64,000 bases of DNA. Source: Achromobacter xylosoxidans. GTDB lineage: Bacteria; Pseudomonadota; Gammaproteobacteria; Burkholderiales; Burkholderiaceae_B. The DNA is taken from contig NZ_CP061008.1 in NCBI RefSeq assembly GCF_014490035.1, forward strand, positions 1,674,001-1,738,000, written 5' to 3'. The notes beneath the pieces were generated by a model that had not been told where the DNA came from, did no database searches, and saw only the letters and a program-made list of their open reading frames with translations. Position numbers and translations under genes: made by a program. The number at the start of each line of letters is the position of its first letter. Within the stretch, counting starts at the first letter, position 1. Below are positions 51,821 to 60,581 of this stretch, one piece after another.

Positions 51821-53217
51821 TGGTTGTCCTCCCGGTCCCTTTGCATCCAGGCCTCAAGATAATTGGTGTGGTAGCGGCCCGCCAGCACGTCCGCATCCTC
51901 CAGCAGCTCGCGGTGCAGCGCCAGCGTCGAATGCACGCCGGCGAGTTCGACTTCGTCGAGCGCGCGCGCCATGCGCGCCAGCGCCGCCGCGCGGTCCTCG
52001 TCCCAGACAATCAGCTTGGCCAGCAGCGAGTCATAGTAGGGCGGTACGGCGCAGCCCGGATACAGCATCGAGTCCACGCGCACGCCGGGGCCGCCGGGCC
52101 AGCGCACGTGTTCGACCCGGCCCGGGCTGGGCGCGAAGTTGCGCGTGGGGTCTTCGGCGTTGATGCGGCATTCGATCGCCGCGCCGCGGATGGCGATGTC
52201 CTGCTGGCGCCAGCGCAGCGGCTCGCCGTCGGCGATGCGCAGCATTTCGCGCACCAGGTCCACGCCCGTGATGGCTTCGGTGATGGGGTGCTCGACCTGG
52301 ATGCGGGTATTCATCTCGATGAAATAGAACTCGCCCGCGCCGCGGCTGTCGTCATACAGATACTCCAGCGTGCCTGCGCCACGGTATCCGACCGAGCGCG
52401 CCAGTTGCGCCGCCGATTCGCACAGTTTCTGCCGGGTGGCGGGGGCCAGGGCGGGCGAGGGCGCTTCTTCCAGCACCTTCTGCCGGCGCCGTTGCAGGGA
52501 GCATTCGCGTTCGTACAGGTGGACGGCGTTGCTGCCGTCGCCCAGGACCTGAACTTCGATGTGGCGGGCACGCGGCAGATAGCGTTCCAGGTACACGCCG
52601 GCTTCGCCGAAGGCCGCCTGTGCCTCGGCCTGGGCCTGCGGCATCTGCGCGCGCAGTTCGGCTTCGTCGCGCACCACGCGGATGCCGCGTCCGCCGCCGC
52701 CTGCGGCCGCCTTGATCATGAGCGGGTAGCCGATGACGGCGGCATGGGTCAGGGCTTCATCCAGCGATGACAGCACGCCCTCGCTGCCCGGTACCGTCGG
52801 CACGCCGGCCTTCTGGGCGCAGGCGCGCGCTGCAGCCTTGTCGCCCATCGTGCGGATGGTGGCGGCATCGGGCCCGACGAAGATCAGGCCGGCGTCGCTC
52901 ACGGCCTGCGCGAATGCCGCGTTTTCCGACAGGAAGCCGTAGCCGGGATGTACCGCCTGGACGCCGGTGCTGCGGGCGGCGTCCAGCAGCGCTTCGGTAT
53001 TCAGATAGCTGCGCGTCGCGTGCGAGGGGCCGATGAGTACCGCCTCGTCGGCCATGCGCGTGGCCAACGCGTCGCGGTCCGCCTCGCTGTACACGGCGAC
53101 GGTGCGCATGCCCAGTTCGCGGGCGGCGCGGATGATGCGCAAGGCGATTTCGCCGCGGTTGGCGACCAGCACCTTGTGGATGCGGCGCGGCCGGTAGGGG
53201 AGATGGATATCGGACAT
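51817..53217 (-). CDS. accC: Biotin carboxylase (AccC-like) of the 5-oxoprolinase cluster
   Basis: The 466-residue protein is an ATP-grasp biotin carboxylase: N-terminal KVLVANRGEIALRIIRAARELGM, ATP-binding KAAAGGGGRGIRVV, KVLEEAPSPAL and the catalytic FIEMNTRIQVEHPITE. Biotin carboxylase carboxylates biotin on its carrier protein using bicarbonate and ATP. The gene lies between pxpB and the biotin carrier gene rather than with a fatty-acid cluster, so it is probably a dedicated paralogue. No carboxyltransferase of the AccA/AccD type is nearby; PxpB/PxpC, which resemble carboxyltransferase-linked proteins, may be the partners. That pairing is inferred. Confidence 0.94.
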   Translation of the reverse strand: MSDIHLPYRPRRIHKVLVANRGEIALRIIRAARELGMRTVAVYSEADRDALATRMADEAVLIGPSHATRSYLNTEALLDAARSTGVQAVHPGYGFLSENAAFAQAVSDAGLIFVGPDAATIRTMGDKAAARACAQKAGVPTVPGSEGVLSSLDEALTHAAVIGYPLMIKAAAGGGGRGIRVVRDEAELRAQMPQAQAEAQAAFGEAGVYLERYLPRARHIEVQVLGDGSNAVHLYERECSLQRRRQKVLEEAPSPALAPATRQKLCESAAQLARSVGYRGAGTLEYLYDDSRGAGEFYFIEMNTRIQVEHPITEAITGVDLVREMLRIADGEPLRWRQQDIAIRGAAIECRINAEDPTRNFAPSPGRVEHVRWPGGPGVRVDSMLYPGCAVPPYYDSLLAKLIVWDEDRAAALARMARALDEVELAGVHSTLALHRELLEDADVLAGRYHTNYLEAWMQRDREDNQ

Positions 53218-53225
53218 GGAGCGGC

Positions 53226-53468
53226 CTATCCCTCGATGCGCAGCAGGGGCTGCCCGGCTTCCACCGGTTCGCCGTCTTCGACGAGGATTTCCGCCACCAC
53301 GCCGCCGGTGGGCGTTTCGATCTGGTTGAACTGCTTCATGACTTCGACGATGCCGATCACGGCGCCGGCGGCGACCGTGGCGCCAGGCTCCACGAAGGGG
53401 GCCGCGTCGGGGCTGGGGCGGCGATAGAAGGTTCCGGGCAGGGGGCTGGGAATATCGTGCAACGGCAT
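53226..53468 (-). CDS. accB: Biotin carboxyl carrier protein (AccB-like, short)
   Basis: The 80-residue protein is just the biotinyl domain: it contains the biotinylation motif EVMKQF, with the Lys as the predicted modified residue, between two Gly-rich hairpins (EPGATVAAGAVIGIVEVMK and EDGEPVEAGQPLLRIEG). Standard AccB is about 150 residues, so the N-terminal part is absent. AAGGAG seven bases before the ATG at 53468 settles the start. It is eight bases upstream of the biotin carboxylase gene, its expected enzyme partner. Confidence 0.92.
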   Translation of the reverse strand: MPLHDIPSPLPGTFYRRPSPDAAPFVEPGATVAAGAVIGIVEVMKQFNQIETPTGGVVAEILVEDGEPVEAGQPLLRIEG

Positions 53469-53506
53469 GGGTTTCTCCTTGGAATGTTGTTTGGGCGGCA
53501 GGCGGT

Positions 53507-54283
53507 TCAGGGGCCGGTCACGCTGGGCGGCGCGATCCGGATGCCGTGGGCTTCCAGCTTCTCGCGGGTGGCGCGCACCAGGGACAGGGCGCCGGGCGTG
53601 TCGCTGTGTATGCAGACAGAATCGAAGTCGATGGCGATGTCCTTGCCTTCGACCGTGCGCACGCGTCCCTCGGTGCAGGCGCGCAGCACCTTTTCGGCGA
53701 CCAGGGCGGGGTCCAGCGGCTGGGTGTAGCGGGTGAAGACGATGGAGCCGCCGGCGTCGTAGTCGCGGTCGGCGTAGAACTCGCGCACCACGGGCTGGTT
53801 CAGTTCGCGCGCCAGGCGGTAGGTGACCGAGCTTTCCATGCAGTACAGCGCCAGCGTGGGCTCCAGTTCCTGCAGCGTTTCGATCAGGCGGCGCGACAGG
53901 GCTTCGTCGCGGGCGGCCTGCATGTACAGCGCGCCATGCGGTTTGACGTGTTGCAGGCGCAGTCCGTGCAGCCGGGCGAATTCGCGCAGCGCGCCCAGCT
54001 GATAGACGATGTCGTGCACCAGCGCTTCGGCGCTTTCGCGCATGTCGCGCCGGCCGAAGCCGACCAGGTCGCGAAAACCGGGATGGGCGCCGATGCAGAC
54101 GCCGTGTTCGCGGGCCTGCAGCACCGTGCGGTTCATGATCCGCGGGTCGCCGGCATGGAAGCCCGTTGCGATGTTGGCCGAACTGATCAAGGGCATGATC
54201 GCTTCGTCCACGCCGTCCCCGATGGTCCATGGGCCAAATCCTTCCCCCATGTCCGAGTTGAGGTCGATGCTGCGCTTGCTCAT
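53507..54283 (-). CDS. pxpA: 5-oxoprolinase subunit PxpA (LamB/YcsF family)
   Basis: The 258-residue protein is the PxpA subunit of 5-oxoprolinase. Typical stretches are [14 protein letters not shown] at the start, [44 protein letters not shown] and the C-terminal [14 protein letters not shown]. The start at 54283 has AAGGAG nine bases upstream. It is the first gene of the operon and faces the LysR regulator across 262 bases. Confidence 0.95.
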   Translation of the reverse strand: MSKRSIDLNSDMGEGFGPWTIGDGVDEAIMPLISSANIATGFHAGDPRIMNRTVLQAREHGVCIGAHPGFRDLVGFGRRDMRESAEALVHDIVYQLGALREFARLHGLRLQHVKPHGALYMQAARDEALSRRLIETLQELEPTLALYCMESSVTYRLARELNQPVVREFYADRDYDAGGSIVFTRYTQPLDPALVAEKVLRACTEGRVRTVEGKDIAIDFDSVCIHSDTPGALSLVRATREKLEAHGIRIAPPSVTGP

Positions 54284-54385
54284 TGCGGGAGGCTCCTTCT
54301 TGTCGCTCGCCGCATCCGGCGCGGCGTGTGACGTGAACATTAGCCAAGCCTCAAGGGGATAAAAAGATCTTTTTATTGATCTATG

Positions 54386-54406
54386 GATATCTGTTTTTTA
54401 GATAAG
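54386..54406. promoter_or_regulatory. Direct-repeat copy 1 in the pxpA-lysR intergenic region
   Basis: GATATCT-N7-AGATAAG, 21 bases, recurs at 54518 with 16 of 21 positions identical. This copy lies 103 bases upstream of pxpA. An inverted repeat AGATC/GATCT (54365-54382) sits beside it on the pxpA side. Spacing and AT content suit a LysR-type site. Confidence 0.6.
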
Positions 54407-54517
54407 CGTCCGTCCCGTTGGCGGCCGCGTTTCGAAGATTTCTCTATGAAAAATAAGGGATACCCCTGATGGGGCGGATGGGGATGCGCAAAGAATATGC
54501 AGATATCCTGAGGGGAA

Positions 54518-54538
54518 GATATCTATTAAACAGATAAG
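54518..54538. promoter_or_regulatory. Direct-repeat copy 2, directly before the lysR start
   Basis: This second GATATCT-N7-AGATAAG copy ends eight bases before the LysR start codon and overlaps its ribosome site (AAGG at 54536-54539). A regulator bound here would block its own gene, as is usual for LysR autoregulation. Confidence 0.6.
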
Positions 54539-54545
54539 GCTAGAC

Positions 54546-55457
54546 ATGTCGATTACCCTACGCCAGCTCAAATACTTCATCGCCGCGGCCGAACTGGGCC
54601 AGATTTCGCAGGCGGCGATCCAGCTGGCGATATCCCAGTCGGCCATCACCAGCGCCATCCGCGAACTGGAGGAAACGGTGGGCACGGCGCTGTTCCAGCG
54701 CGGCGCCCACGGCGTGACGCTGACCCACAGCGGCCGCACCTTCCTGAACCACGCGTACAACATCCTGTCCTCGGTCGACGAAGCCCTGCGCATGCCGGCG
54801 GCGGCGGAAGAGGTATCGGGCCGCCTGCTGCTGGCGGCGTCCTATACGGTGATCGGCTACTTCCTGCCGTATCACCTGCAGCGGCTGTCGCAGCTGTATC
54901 CCCGTTTGGACATCCAGCTGCACGAACTGAACCGCAGCGCCATCGAGGAAGGCCTGATCGCGAACCGCTATGACATGGCGGTGCTGCTGACCTCCAACGT
55001 CGCCAACCCGGATCTGGCGGTGGAGCATTTCTTCGGCTCGCCGCGACGCCTCTGGCTGCCGGCCAGGCATCCCTTGCTGGCGGCGGACGCCGTGACCCTG
55101 GAGGACGTTTCGCGCGAACCCTTCATCATGCTGACCGTGGACGAGGCGGCCTACACCGCCTTGCGCTACTGGAACGAAACCCCCTTCAAGCCCGACGTGC
55201 GGCTGCGCACCTCATCCGTCGAGGCGGTGCGCAGCATGGTGGCCAACGGCAGCGGCGTGGCCCTGCTGTCGGACATGGTCTACCGGCCCTGGTCGCTGGA
55301 AGGCCGGCGCATAGAAACGGTCCAGCTCAAGGACCCGATTCCGCCGATGAACGTGGGGCTGGCCTGGCGCCGGGGCGCGGAAGTATCGCCCGCGATGCAG
55401 GCGGTGCGGGACTATTTCCGGCATGCGTACATGGCGCAGCGGGGCGGGGCGGGCTGA
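54546..55457 (+). CDS. LysR-family transcriptional regulator
   Basis: The 303-residue protein has an N-terminal winged HTH (residues about 3-62: LRQLKYFIAAAELGQISQAAIQLAISQSAITSAIRELEE) and a LysR substrate-binding domain (about 90-295). It is divergent to the pxpA-accB-accC-pxpB-pxpC operon, the normal arrangement for a LysR activator and its target. Two copies of a 21-bp repeat in the shared region are its candidate sites. The inducer is unknown but 5-oxoproline or a related compound is a natural guess. Confidence 0.93.
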   Translation: MSITLRQLKYFIAAAELGQISQAAIQLAISQSAITSAIRELEETVGTALFQRGAHGVTLTHSGRTFLNHAYNILSSVDEALRMPAAAEEVSGRLLLAASYTVIGYFLPYHLQRLSQLYPRLDIQLHELNRSAIEEGLIANRYDMAVLLTSNVANPDLAVEHFFGSPRRLWLPARHPLLAADAVTLEDVSREPFIMLTVDEAAYTALRYWNETPFKPDVRLRTSSVEAVRSMVANGSGVALLSDMVYRPWSLEGRRIETVQLKDPIPPMNVGLAWRRGAEVSPAMQAVRDYFRHAYMAQRGGAG

Positions 55458-55581
55458 GCCCACGCCAACGGTTCGAACCATCTTCCAAATCGATCCGCCA
55501 GGCCGCCGGCGCCTCGCGGCAGGGGCTGCGCATGCCTGCGCGACCCCGTGAAATCCCTCATGCGGACAGGCCGTAAAACGA

Positions 55582-55611
55582 TTGCCGTTTGAATATTCAA
55601 TGATGTATATA
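55582..55611 (+). promoter_or_regulatory. Candidate promoter of the VOC-ABC catabolic operon
   Basis: TTGCCG at 55582-55587 and TATATA at 55606-55611 are 18 bases apart in a locally AT-rich patch. The first codon of the operon is 101 bases downstream of the -10. Confidence 0.5.
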
Positions 55612-55628
55612 TCAATGTATGCATTGAT
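55611..55628. promoter_or_regulatory. Inverted repeat ATCAATG-TATG-CATTGAT, likely operator
   Basis: Two perfect 7-bp arms with a 4-base centre overlap the -10 and presumed start of transcription, an ideal position for a repressor. GntR proteins of the FadR/FCD group often bind short palindromes of this size, and a GntR gene ends the region at 63728. Confidence 0.6.
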
Positions 55629-55711
55629 GTGAACAGAAGTCGGGCCTGCCCGTGCCGCTTCTTGCCTTCCCGAGTTGGTTCCCGCCCATTCAGAGAGAAG
55701 AAGGAATATCC

Positions 55712-56656
55712 ATGACGCAGCTCCACGGCGCCCGCATCCGGGCGAACGCGGAATCGGCAGGCCCGGATCCGGTCGGACTGGATCACGTGGGGCTGTACGC
55801 GCACGACATGGGGGCGGCCGCCGCCTTGTACGAACGGCTGGGGTTTCAGCTGACGCCGCTGTCACAGCACTCCGGCACCCACGCCGTCACGCGCGAAGTG
55901 GTCAAGGCCGGCATCGCCAACCGTTGCGCCATGCTCGGCCACGGCTACATCGAGTTGGTCGCGGTGGTGGACCCGGCGCTGGACTTGCGCGGTATTCCCG
56001 ACGGTTTGGCCCGCTATGCGGGCATGCACATCATCGCCTTCGATACTGCCCAGCCCGAGCAGCGCATCGCCGCGCTGCGCGAGGCCGGCTTTGCGGCCGA
56101 ACCCGGCGTGCTGCAACGCTACATAGGCACGCCGCAAGGCCCCAAATTGGCGCGGTTCAGCCAGGTGCGCACGTCGCGCGACGCCATGCCTGAAGGCCTG
56201 ATCCTGACCCTGCGCCACGAGACTCCCGAACTGCTCTGGCAGGAACGCTACCTGTCCCATCCCAACGGCGCCCGCGCGCTGGCGGCGGCCATCGTCGCGG
56301 TGGAGGATCTGGACGAGGCGGCGGCGCGCTATGAGCGCTATCTGGGCGTGGCCAGCACACGGCGCGAGGGCGAGGCCTGGTTCCGACTGCATTCGGGATG
56401 GTTGGGGCTGACAACACGCGACGCGCTGCAGGCGCGCCTGCCAGGATGCGAGATTCCGGTGCTGCCGCGCCCGGCCGCGCTTGCCGTGGAAGTGGCCGAC
56501 CTGTCCCGCACCGCTGCCGTGCTCGAGGCCAGTCGCGTTCCCTACCTCCGCGCCAACGATCAATTGCGGGTGGCGGCCGAACATGCGGGCGGCGCAAGCC
56601 TCATTTTCTGCGCCGGCGCCGGCGCGGCCTTGCCCTGGGATTGCGCGGGGCGCTGA
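55712..56656 (+). CDS. VOC-superfamily (glyoxalase-like) protein
   Basis: The 314-residue protein has two VOC-type halves: the first from GLDHVGLYAHDMGAAAALYERLGFQL (about residues 23-48), the second from IVAVEDLDEAAARYERYLGV (about 192-212). Candidate metal ligands are the His in LDHVG, the Glu in YIELVAVV and the His in GMHIIAF. Family members include dioxygenases, isomerases and lyases, so the reaction is open. The ATG at 55712 has AAGGA seven bases upstream; the earlier in-frame ATG at 55652 lacks support. It is the first gene of an operon with a transporter and CoA enzymes. Confidence 0.82.
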   Translation: MTQLHGARIRANAESAGPDPVGLDHVGLYAHDMGAAAALYERLGFQLTPLSQHSGTHAVTREVVKAGIANRCAMLGHGYIELVAVVDPALDLRGIPDGLARYAGMHIIAFDTAQPEQRIAALREAGFAAEPGVLQRYIGTPQGPKLARFSQVRTSRDAMPEGLILTLRHETPELLWQERYLSHPNGARALAAAIVAVEDLDEAAARYERYLGVASTRREGEAWFRLHSGWLGLTTRDALQARLPGCEIPVLPRPAALAVEVADLSRTAAVLEASRVPYLRANDQLRVAAEHAGGASLIFCAGAGAALPWDCAGR

Positions 56657-56719
56657 TCCGGCGGGCAGTCTGCAGTACCGATATCCAGCTAGTACTTCAA
56701 ATAAAACAGGAGCAGCAGC

Positions 56720-57817
56720 ATGATAGGTATCGCAAATCCGAAGCGCCGCGTCCGGCGGGGGATCCTGGCAGCCGCAGCGCTGGTAACGCTGAGCGCCGCT
56801 GGCGGCGCGGCGAACGCGGCGGAGAAAGTCACGTTCGCCTACGGCACCAACATTTCGCTTTCCAACGCTCCCACGCTGATGGCGGTGGGCATGGGCTACT
56901 TCAAGGAAGCGGGCCTGGACGTACAGGCGACCTTCTTTCAGGGGGCCGCGGTGATGCTGCCGCAGGTCACGCAGAAGCACATCACTTTCGGCTGGATCAC
57001 GCCGGATCCGCTGGTGATCTCGCGCCAGCCGGGCCGCGATCCCCTGCCGGTCAAGATGTTCTACAACGGCATCTACCTGTCGCCGTTCGACGTCGTCGTC
57101 ACCAAGAACAGTCCGGTCCAGTCGCTTGCCGACCTCAAAGGCAAGAAGATCGGCGTGGGCGCCATGTCCTGGGGCAACCTGGCGGTCACCAAGGCGATGA
57201 TGAAGAAGATCGGGCTGGAACTGCAGCGCGACTATGAGTTCGTGCCCGTGGGCGTGGGCGCGACGGCGTTGCGCGCGGTCAGCGATGACAAGGTGCAGGC
57301 GCTGAATCTGTTCGATACCTTCCACGTGCAGATCGAACAGATGGGCGTCGAGCTGCGCCGCCTGCCCATGGGCCAGAACTATCGCGAACTGTTCTCCAGC
57401 GGCTGGATCGCGCACGAGGATACCCTGCGCGACAAGCCGCAACTGGTGGTGGCGTTCGCGCGCGCCGCGGCCAAGGGCGTGGTCGCCTGCAACGCCAATC
57501 CGGAAGCCTGCGTGAAGAACTTCTGGACCCTGTATCCGGCCACCAAGCCGGCCGAGGGGAGCGAGGAGAAAAAGCTGGCGGACGCCGTGCAGATCCTGAA
57601 GGTGCGCCTGGCCACCATGCTGCCGGAACAGGGCGCCGGGAAGATGGGCTACTACACCGAGCAGTCCTGGAAGGACTATGTAGAGGTTTTGCACGAAGGC
57701 GGACAGCTGAGCACCGGCAACGTGGACGTCAAGCCGCTCTACACCAACGAGTTCGTCAAGGACATCAATGATTTCGACGCCGCGGCCGTGGTGGCAGCGG
57801 CCCAGCAGCTCAAGTAG
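56720..57817 (+). CDS. ABC transporter substrate-binding protein (NitT/TauT type)
   Basis: The 365-residue protein has a signal peptide (RRVRRGILAAAALVTLSAAGGAANA, cleavage near residue 33) and the NMT1/SsuA-like binding fold: KVTFAYGTNISLSNAPTLMAVGMGYFKEAGLDV, SLADLKGKKIGVGAMSWGNL and the C-terminal helix-rich part. It should capture a small organic acid or sulfonate-like compound in the periplasm and deliver it to the permease below. AGGAG lies seven bases upstream of the start. The gene abuts the ATPase gene with no gap. Confidence 0.92.
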   Translation: MIGIANPKRRVRRGILAAAALVTLSAAGGAANAAEKVTFAYGTNISLSNAPTLMAVGMGYFKEAGLDVQATFFQGAAVMLPQVTQKHITFGWITPDPLVISRQPGRDPLPVKMFYNGIYLSPFDVVVTKNSPVQSLADLKGKKIGVGAMSWGNLAVTKAMMKKIGLELQRDYEFVPVGVGATALRAVSDDKVQALNLFDTFHVQIEQMGVELRRLPMGQNYRELFSSGWIAHEDTLRDKPQLVVAFARAAAKGVVACNANPEACVKNFWTLYPATKPAEGSEEKKLADAVQILKVRLATMLPEQGAGKMGYYTEQSWKDYVEVLHEGGQLSTGNVDVKPLYTNEFVKDINDFDAAAVVAAAQQLK

Positions 57818-58669
57818 ATGCGAGCCGGAATCCCTATGAACTCCCTGAATCTATCCCTGGTTGAAGGCGGGCGCTCGTCAGCGCGTTCGGACGCCGCCGG
57901 CCGCCCCTTGCTGACGGCCGACAATGTGAGCGTGGTCTACCGCAGCAGCAAAGGACCGATCACCGCCGTCGACAATCTGTCGCTGCAGCTGGGCGCTGGT
58001 GAATTCGTGTCGGTGCTGGGGCCGTCTGGTTGCGGCAAGTCCACGCTGGTCAAGGTGTTCAGCGGTCTGCTGACGCCTTCCAGCGGCAAGGCCTTGCTCA
58101 GCGGCACGCCTATCGACAAGCCGCGCGGCGACGTCGGCATCGTGTTTCAACAACCCACGCTGCTGCCCTGGAAAACGGTGCTGGACAACGTGCTGGTGCC
58201 GATCCGCGCCTTGCGCAAGGATACCGAGGCCGGCACCGCCCGGGCGCTGGAACTGTTGCGGCTGGTGGGCCTGGAAAAGTTCGCGAGCAACTACCCCAGC
58301 GAGCTGTCGGGCGGCATGCAGCAGCGCGTCGGCATCGCCCGCGGCCTGGTGCATGACCCGGCGCTGCTGCTGATGGACGAGCCGTTCTCCGCGCTGGACA
58401 CCATGACCCGCGACCGCATGAGCATAGAGCTGCAGCGCATCTGGATGGCCACGCGCAAGTCGGCCTTGTTCATCACGCACAGCATTGCCGAAGCGGTGTT
58501 CCTGTCGGACCGGATCGTGGTGATGTCGGCGCGCCCGGGCCGCATCATTCGCGAGATTTCCGTGAACCTGCCGCGGCCGCGGACGCTGGCGACGCTCAAC
58601 GACCCCGAGTTCACGCGCCTGTGCGCCGAACTGCGGGAACTGTTCGATCAGTTGGTGAAGTTCGACTAG
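57818..58669 (+). CDS. ABC transporter ATP-binding protein (NitT/TauT type)
   Basis: The 283-residue protein has all ATPase motifs: Walker A GPSGCGKST (68-76), Q-loop VFQQPTLLPW, signature LSGGMQQR (163-170), Walker B LLLMDEP (183-189) and H-loop ITHSIAEA. The first 30 residues are variable. The ATG at 57818 directly follows the previous stop; an in-frame ATG at 57836 with GGAA upstream is a good alternative. It powers uptake with the permease immediately downstream. Confidence 0.93.
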   Translation: MRAGIPMNSLNLSLVEGGRSSARSDAAGRPLLTADNVSVVYRSSKGPITAVDNLSLQLGAGEFVSVLGPSGCGKSTLVKVFSGLLTPSSGKALLSGTPIDKPRGDVGIVFQQPTLLPWKTVLDNVLVPIRALRKDTEAGTARALELLRLVGLEKFASNYPSELSGGMQQRVGIARGLVHDPALLLMDEPFSALDTMTRDRMSIELQRIWMATRKSALFITHSIAEAVFLSDRIVVMSARPGRIIREISVNLPRPRTLATLNDPEFTRLCAELRELFDQLVKFD

Positions 58670-58680
58670 CGGAGGCGTTC

Positions 58681-59463
58681 GTGTCCCGATCCATCAAATC
58701 CATACTCTATCCCTTGATCACCGGGGTGCTGCTGGTGATCCTGTGGTTCGTCAGCATCCGCGTGTTCTCGGTGCCCAACTACCTGCTGCCCGCGCCCGAA
58801 TCCGTGTTGCAGGCGCTCAAGACCGGCTATATCGACGGGCAATACTGGCCGCACTTTCTGTTCACGCTGCAAAGCACCGTGTACGGCTACCTGATAGGTT
58901 GCGGGCTGGCTCTGGTGGTGGGAACCATCCTGGCCGAGTCCGAGACCTTCGAGCAGTTCATCTATCCCTACATCATCGCCCTGCAGTCCACGCCGAAAGT
59001 GGCGATCGCGCCCTTGCTGCTGGTCTGGTTCGGCTTCGGCATGGCCTCCAAGGTCGTGATGGTGGCCTTGATGAGCTTCTTCCCGATGTTCATCAACACG
59101 GTGGTGGGCATACGCCAGGCCGACCCGGCCATGCTGGATCTGATGAAGGCCTTTGGCGCCTCGCGCAGCCACGTGTTCTTCCACGTCAAGCTGCCCGCGG
59201 CCTCGGGTCACATTTTCGCCGGCCTGCAGATCTCGGTGGTTCTCAGCCTGATCGGCGCGGTGGTGTCGGAGTTCATCTCGTCCAGCAAGGGGCTCGGCTA
59301 TCTGATCCAGTCGGCCTCGGTCAACATGGACGTTGCCACCATGTTCGCCTGCCTGTTCAGCCTGGTGTTCATCGGCCTGACGGGCACCAACCTGATCCGC
59401 TACCTGCACCGCAAGCTGGTGTTCTGGGACAAATCGACCTCGGCCACCGTGCAGGCCGAGTAG
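58681..59463 (+). CDS. ABC transporter permease (NitT/TauT type)
   Basis: The 260-residue inner-membrane protein has about six membrane helices and the EAA-type loop typical of binding-protein-dependent permeases (DLMKAFGASRSHVFFHVKLPAA). A GTG at 58681 is chosen as start because GGAGG lies five bases upstream; the ATG-initiated frame from 58621 would overlap the ATPase gene deeply. It forms the channel of the importer with the two genes before it. Confidence 0.92.
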   Translation: MSRSIKSILYPLITGVLLVILWFVSIRVFSVPNYLLPAPESVLQALKTGYIDGQYWPHFLFTLQSTVYGYLIGCGLALVVGTILAESETFEQFIYPYIIALQSTPKVAIAPLLLVWFGFGMASKVVMVALMSFFPMFINTVVGIRQADPAMLDLMKAFGASRSHVFFHVKLPAASGHIFAGLQISVVLSLIGAVVSEFISSSKGLGYLIQSASVNMDVATMFACLFSLVFIGLTGTNLIRYLHRKLVFWDKSTSATVQAE

Positions 59464-59483
59464 GCGCACAGGAGAACTCATCC

Positions 59484-60581
59484 ATGGAATTCCATCAATG
59501 CTACGCGCTCGACTATGGCCGGGCGCGCGACAAGTTCCGGGCGGCAGCCGCGGGCGCAGGCGGACGCCTGGCCGAGTACACGCACGCAGGCGCGCGGGCG
59601 CCGGGCGGCACGGCGCTGGTGACCGACGTGGCCTGCTTCGGCCGCGCCGACGCGCCGCGCCGCCTGCTGGTGATCAGCGGCACGCACGGACTCGAGGGCT
59701 TCTTCGGCTCGGCCGCGCAGATCGCGTGGATGTTGGGCGGCGGCCCCGCGGCGCTCGACCCGGACGTGGCGGTGGTCATGGTGCATGCCATCAACCCCTG
59801 GGGCTTCGCGCACCTGAGCCGCACCACTGAAAACAACGTGGACCTGAATCGAAACTTCATCGGACATGAGGGAGCGCCGCCCGCCAACCCCGACTATGCG
59901 CTGCTGCATCCGCTGCTGCTGCGCGACGAATGGAGCCGCGCGGAGGTTGCGGCCGCGCAGCAGGCCATGGAGGATTTCGCGGCCAGCCATGGCGAGGATC
60001 GCTTGTACGACACGCTGGCGCGCGGCCAGTACTCCCATCCGGACGGCCTGAACTACGGCGGCAAGGGACGGGAATGGTCCAACCTGACGCTGGAGCGCAT
60101 TGTCCGCGACCACCTGGCCGGCGCGGGCAAGGTCGCCCTGATCGATTGGCATACGGGCATAGGCGGATACGGCGAGCCGTTCTTCCTGTGCTTCAACGAG
60201 GAGGGCGGGCCGCTGCATGACCTGGCGGTGCAGTGGTGGGGCAAGGAGCGCATCGTCGGCCAGCGGCCGCACGGCAAGTCGCGCCCGAATTATCAAGGCC
60301 TGTTGTTCTATGGCGTGCAATCCTTCCTGGGCGACGTGCCGATGTGCGGCGCCGTGATCGAGTTCGGCACGCGCGGCTGGCACATGCGCCGCTTGCTGCG
60401 TCTGGACCTGTGGCTGAAATTCAAGGCGGACCCGGAGAGCGAGCGCTACGAGATGCTGCGCGCGGACCTGCTGGACTCGTTCTGCCCGGTGGACCAGATC
60501 TGGCGCGAAGGTACGCTGCGCCACTCGCAGGAGATCACGCGGCAGGCGGTGGAGGGGCTGACGGGCTGGAAGGATGCATGA
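59484..60581 (+). CDS. DUF2817 / M14-like zinc hydrolase
   Basis: The 365-residue protein belongs to DUF2817, related to M14 zinc carboxypeptidases. The zinc ligands are visible: His68 and Glu71 in SGTHGLEG and His222 in DWHTG. Asn-Arg in DLNRNF (119-124) matches the M14 substrate-binding pair, and the Glu in VIEFGT is the likely general base. It has no signal peptide, so it is cytoplasmic. AGGAGA eight bases upstream supports the start. Its place between importer and acyl-CoA ligase suggests it hydrolyses an amide or peptide bond of the imported compound; this is inferred. Confidence 0.88.
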   Translation: MEFHQCYALDYGRARDKFRAAAAGAGGRLAEYTHAGARAPGGTALVTDVACFGRADAPRRLLVISGTHGLEGFFGSAAQIAWMLGGGPAALDPDVAVVMVHAINPWGFAHLSRTTENNVDLNRNFIGHEGAPPANPDYALLHPLLLRDEWSRAEVAAAQQAMEDFAASHGEDRLYDTLARGQYSHPDGLNYGGKGREWSNLTLERIVRDHLAGAGKVALIDWHTGIGGYGEPFFLCFNEEGGPLHDLAVQWWGKERIVGQRPHGKSRPNYQGLLFYGVQSFLGDVPMCGAVIEFGTRGWHMRRLLRLDLWLKFKADPESERYEMLRADLLDSFCPVDQIWREGTLRHSQEITRQAVEGLTGWKDA

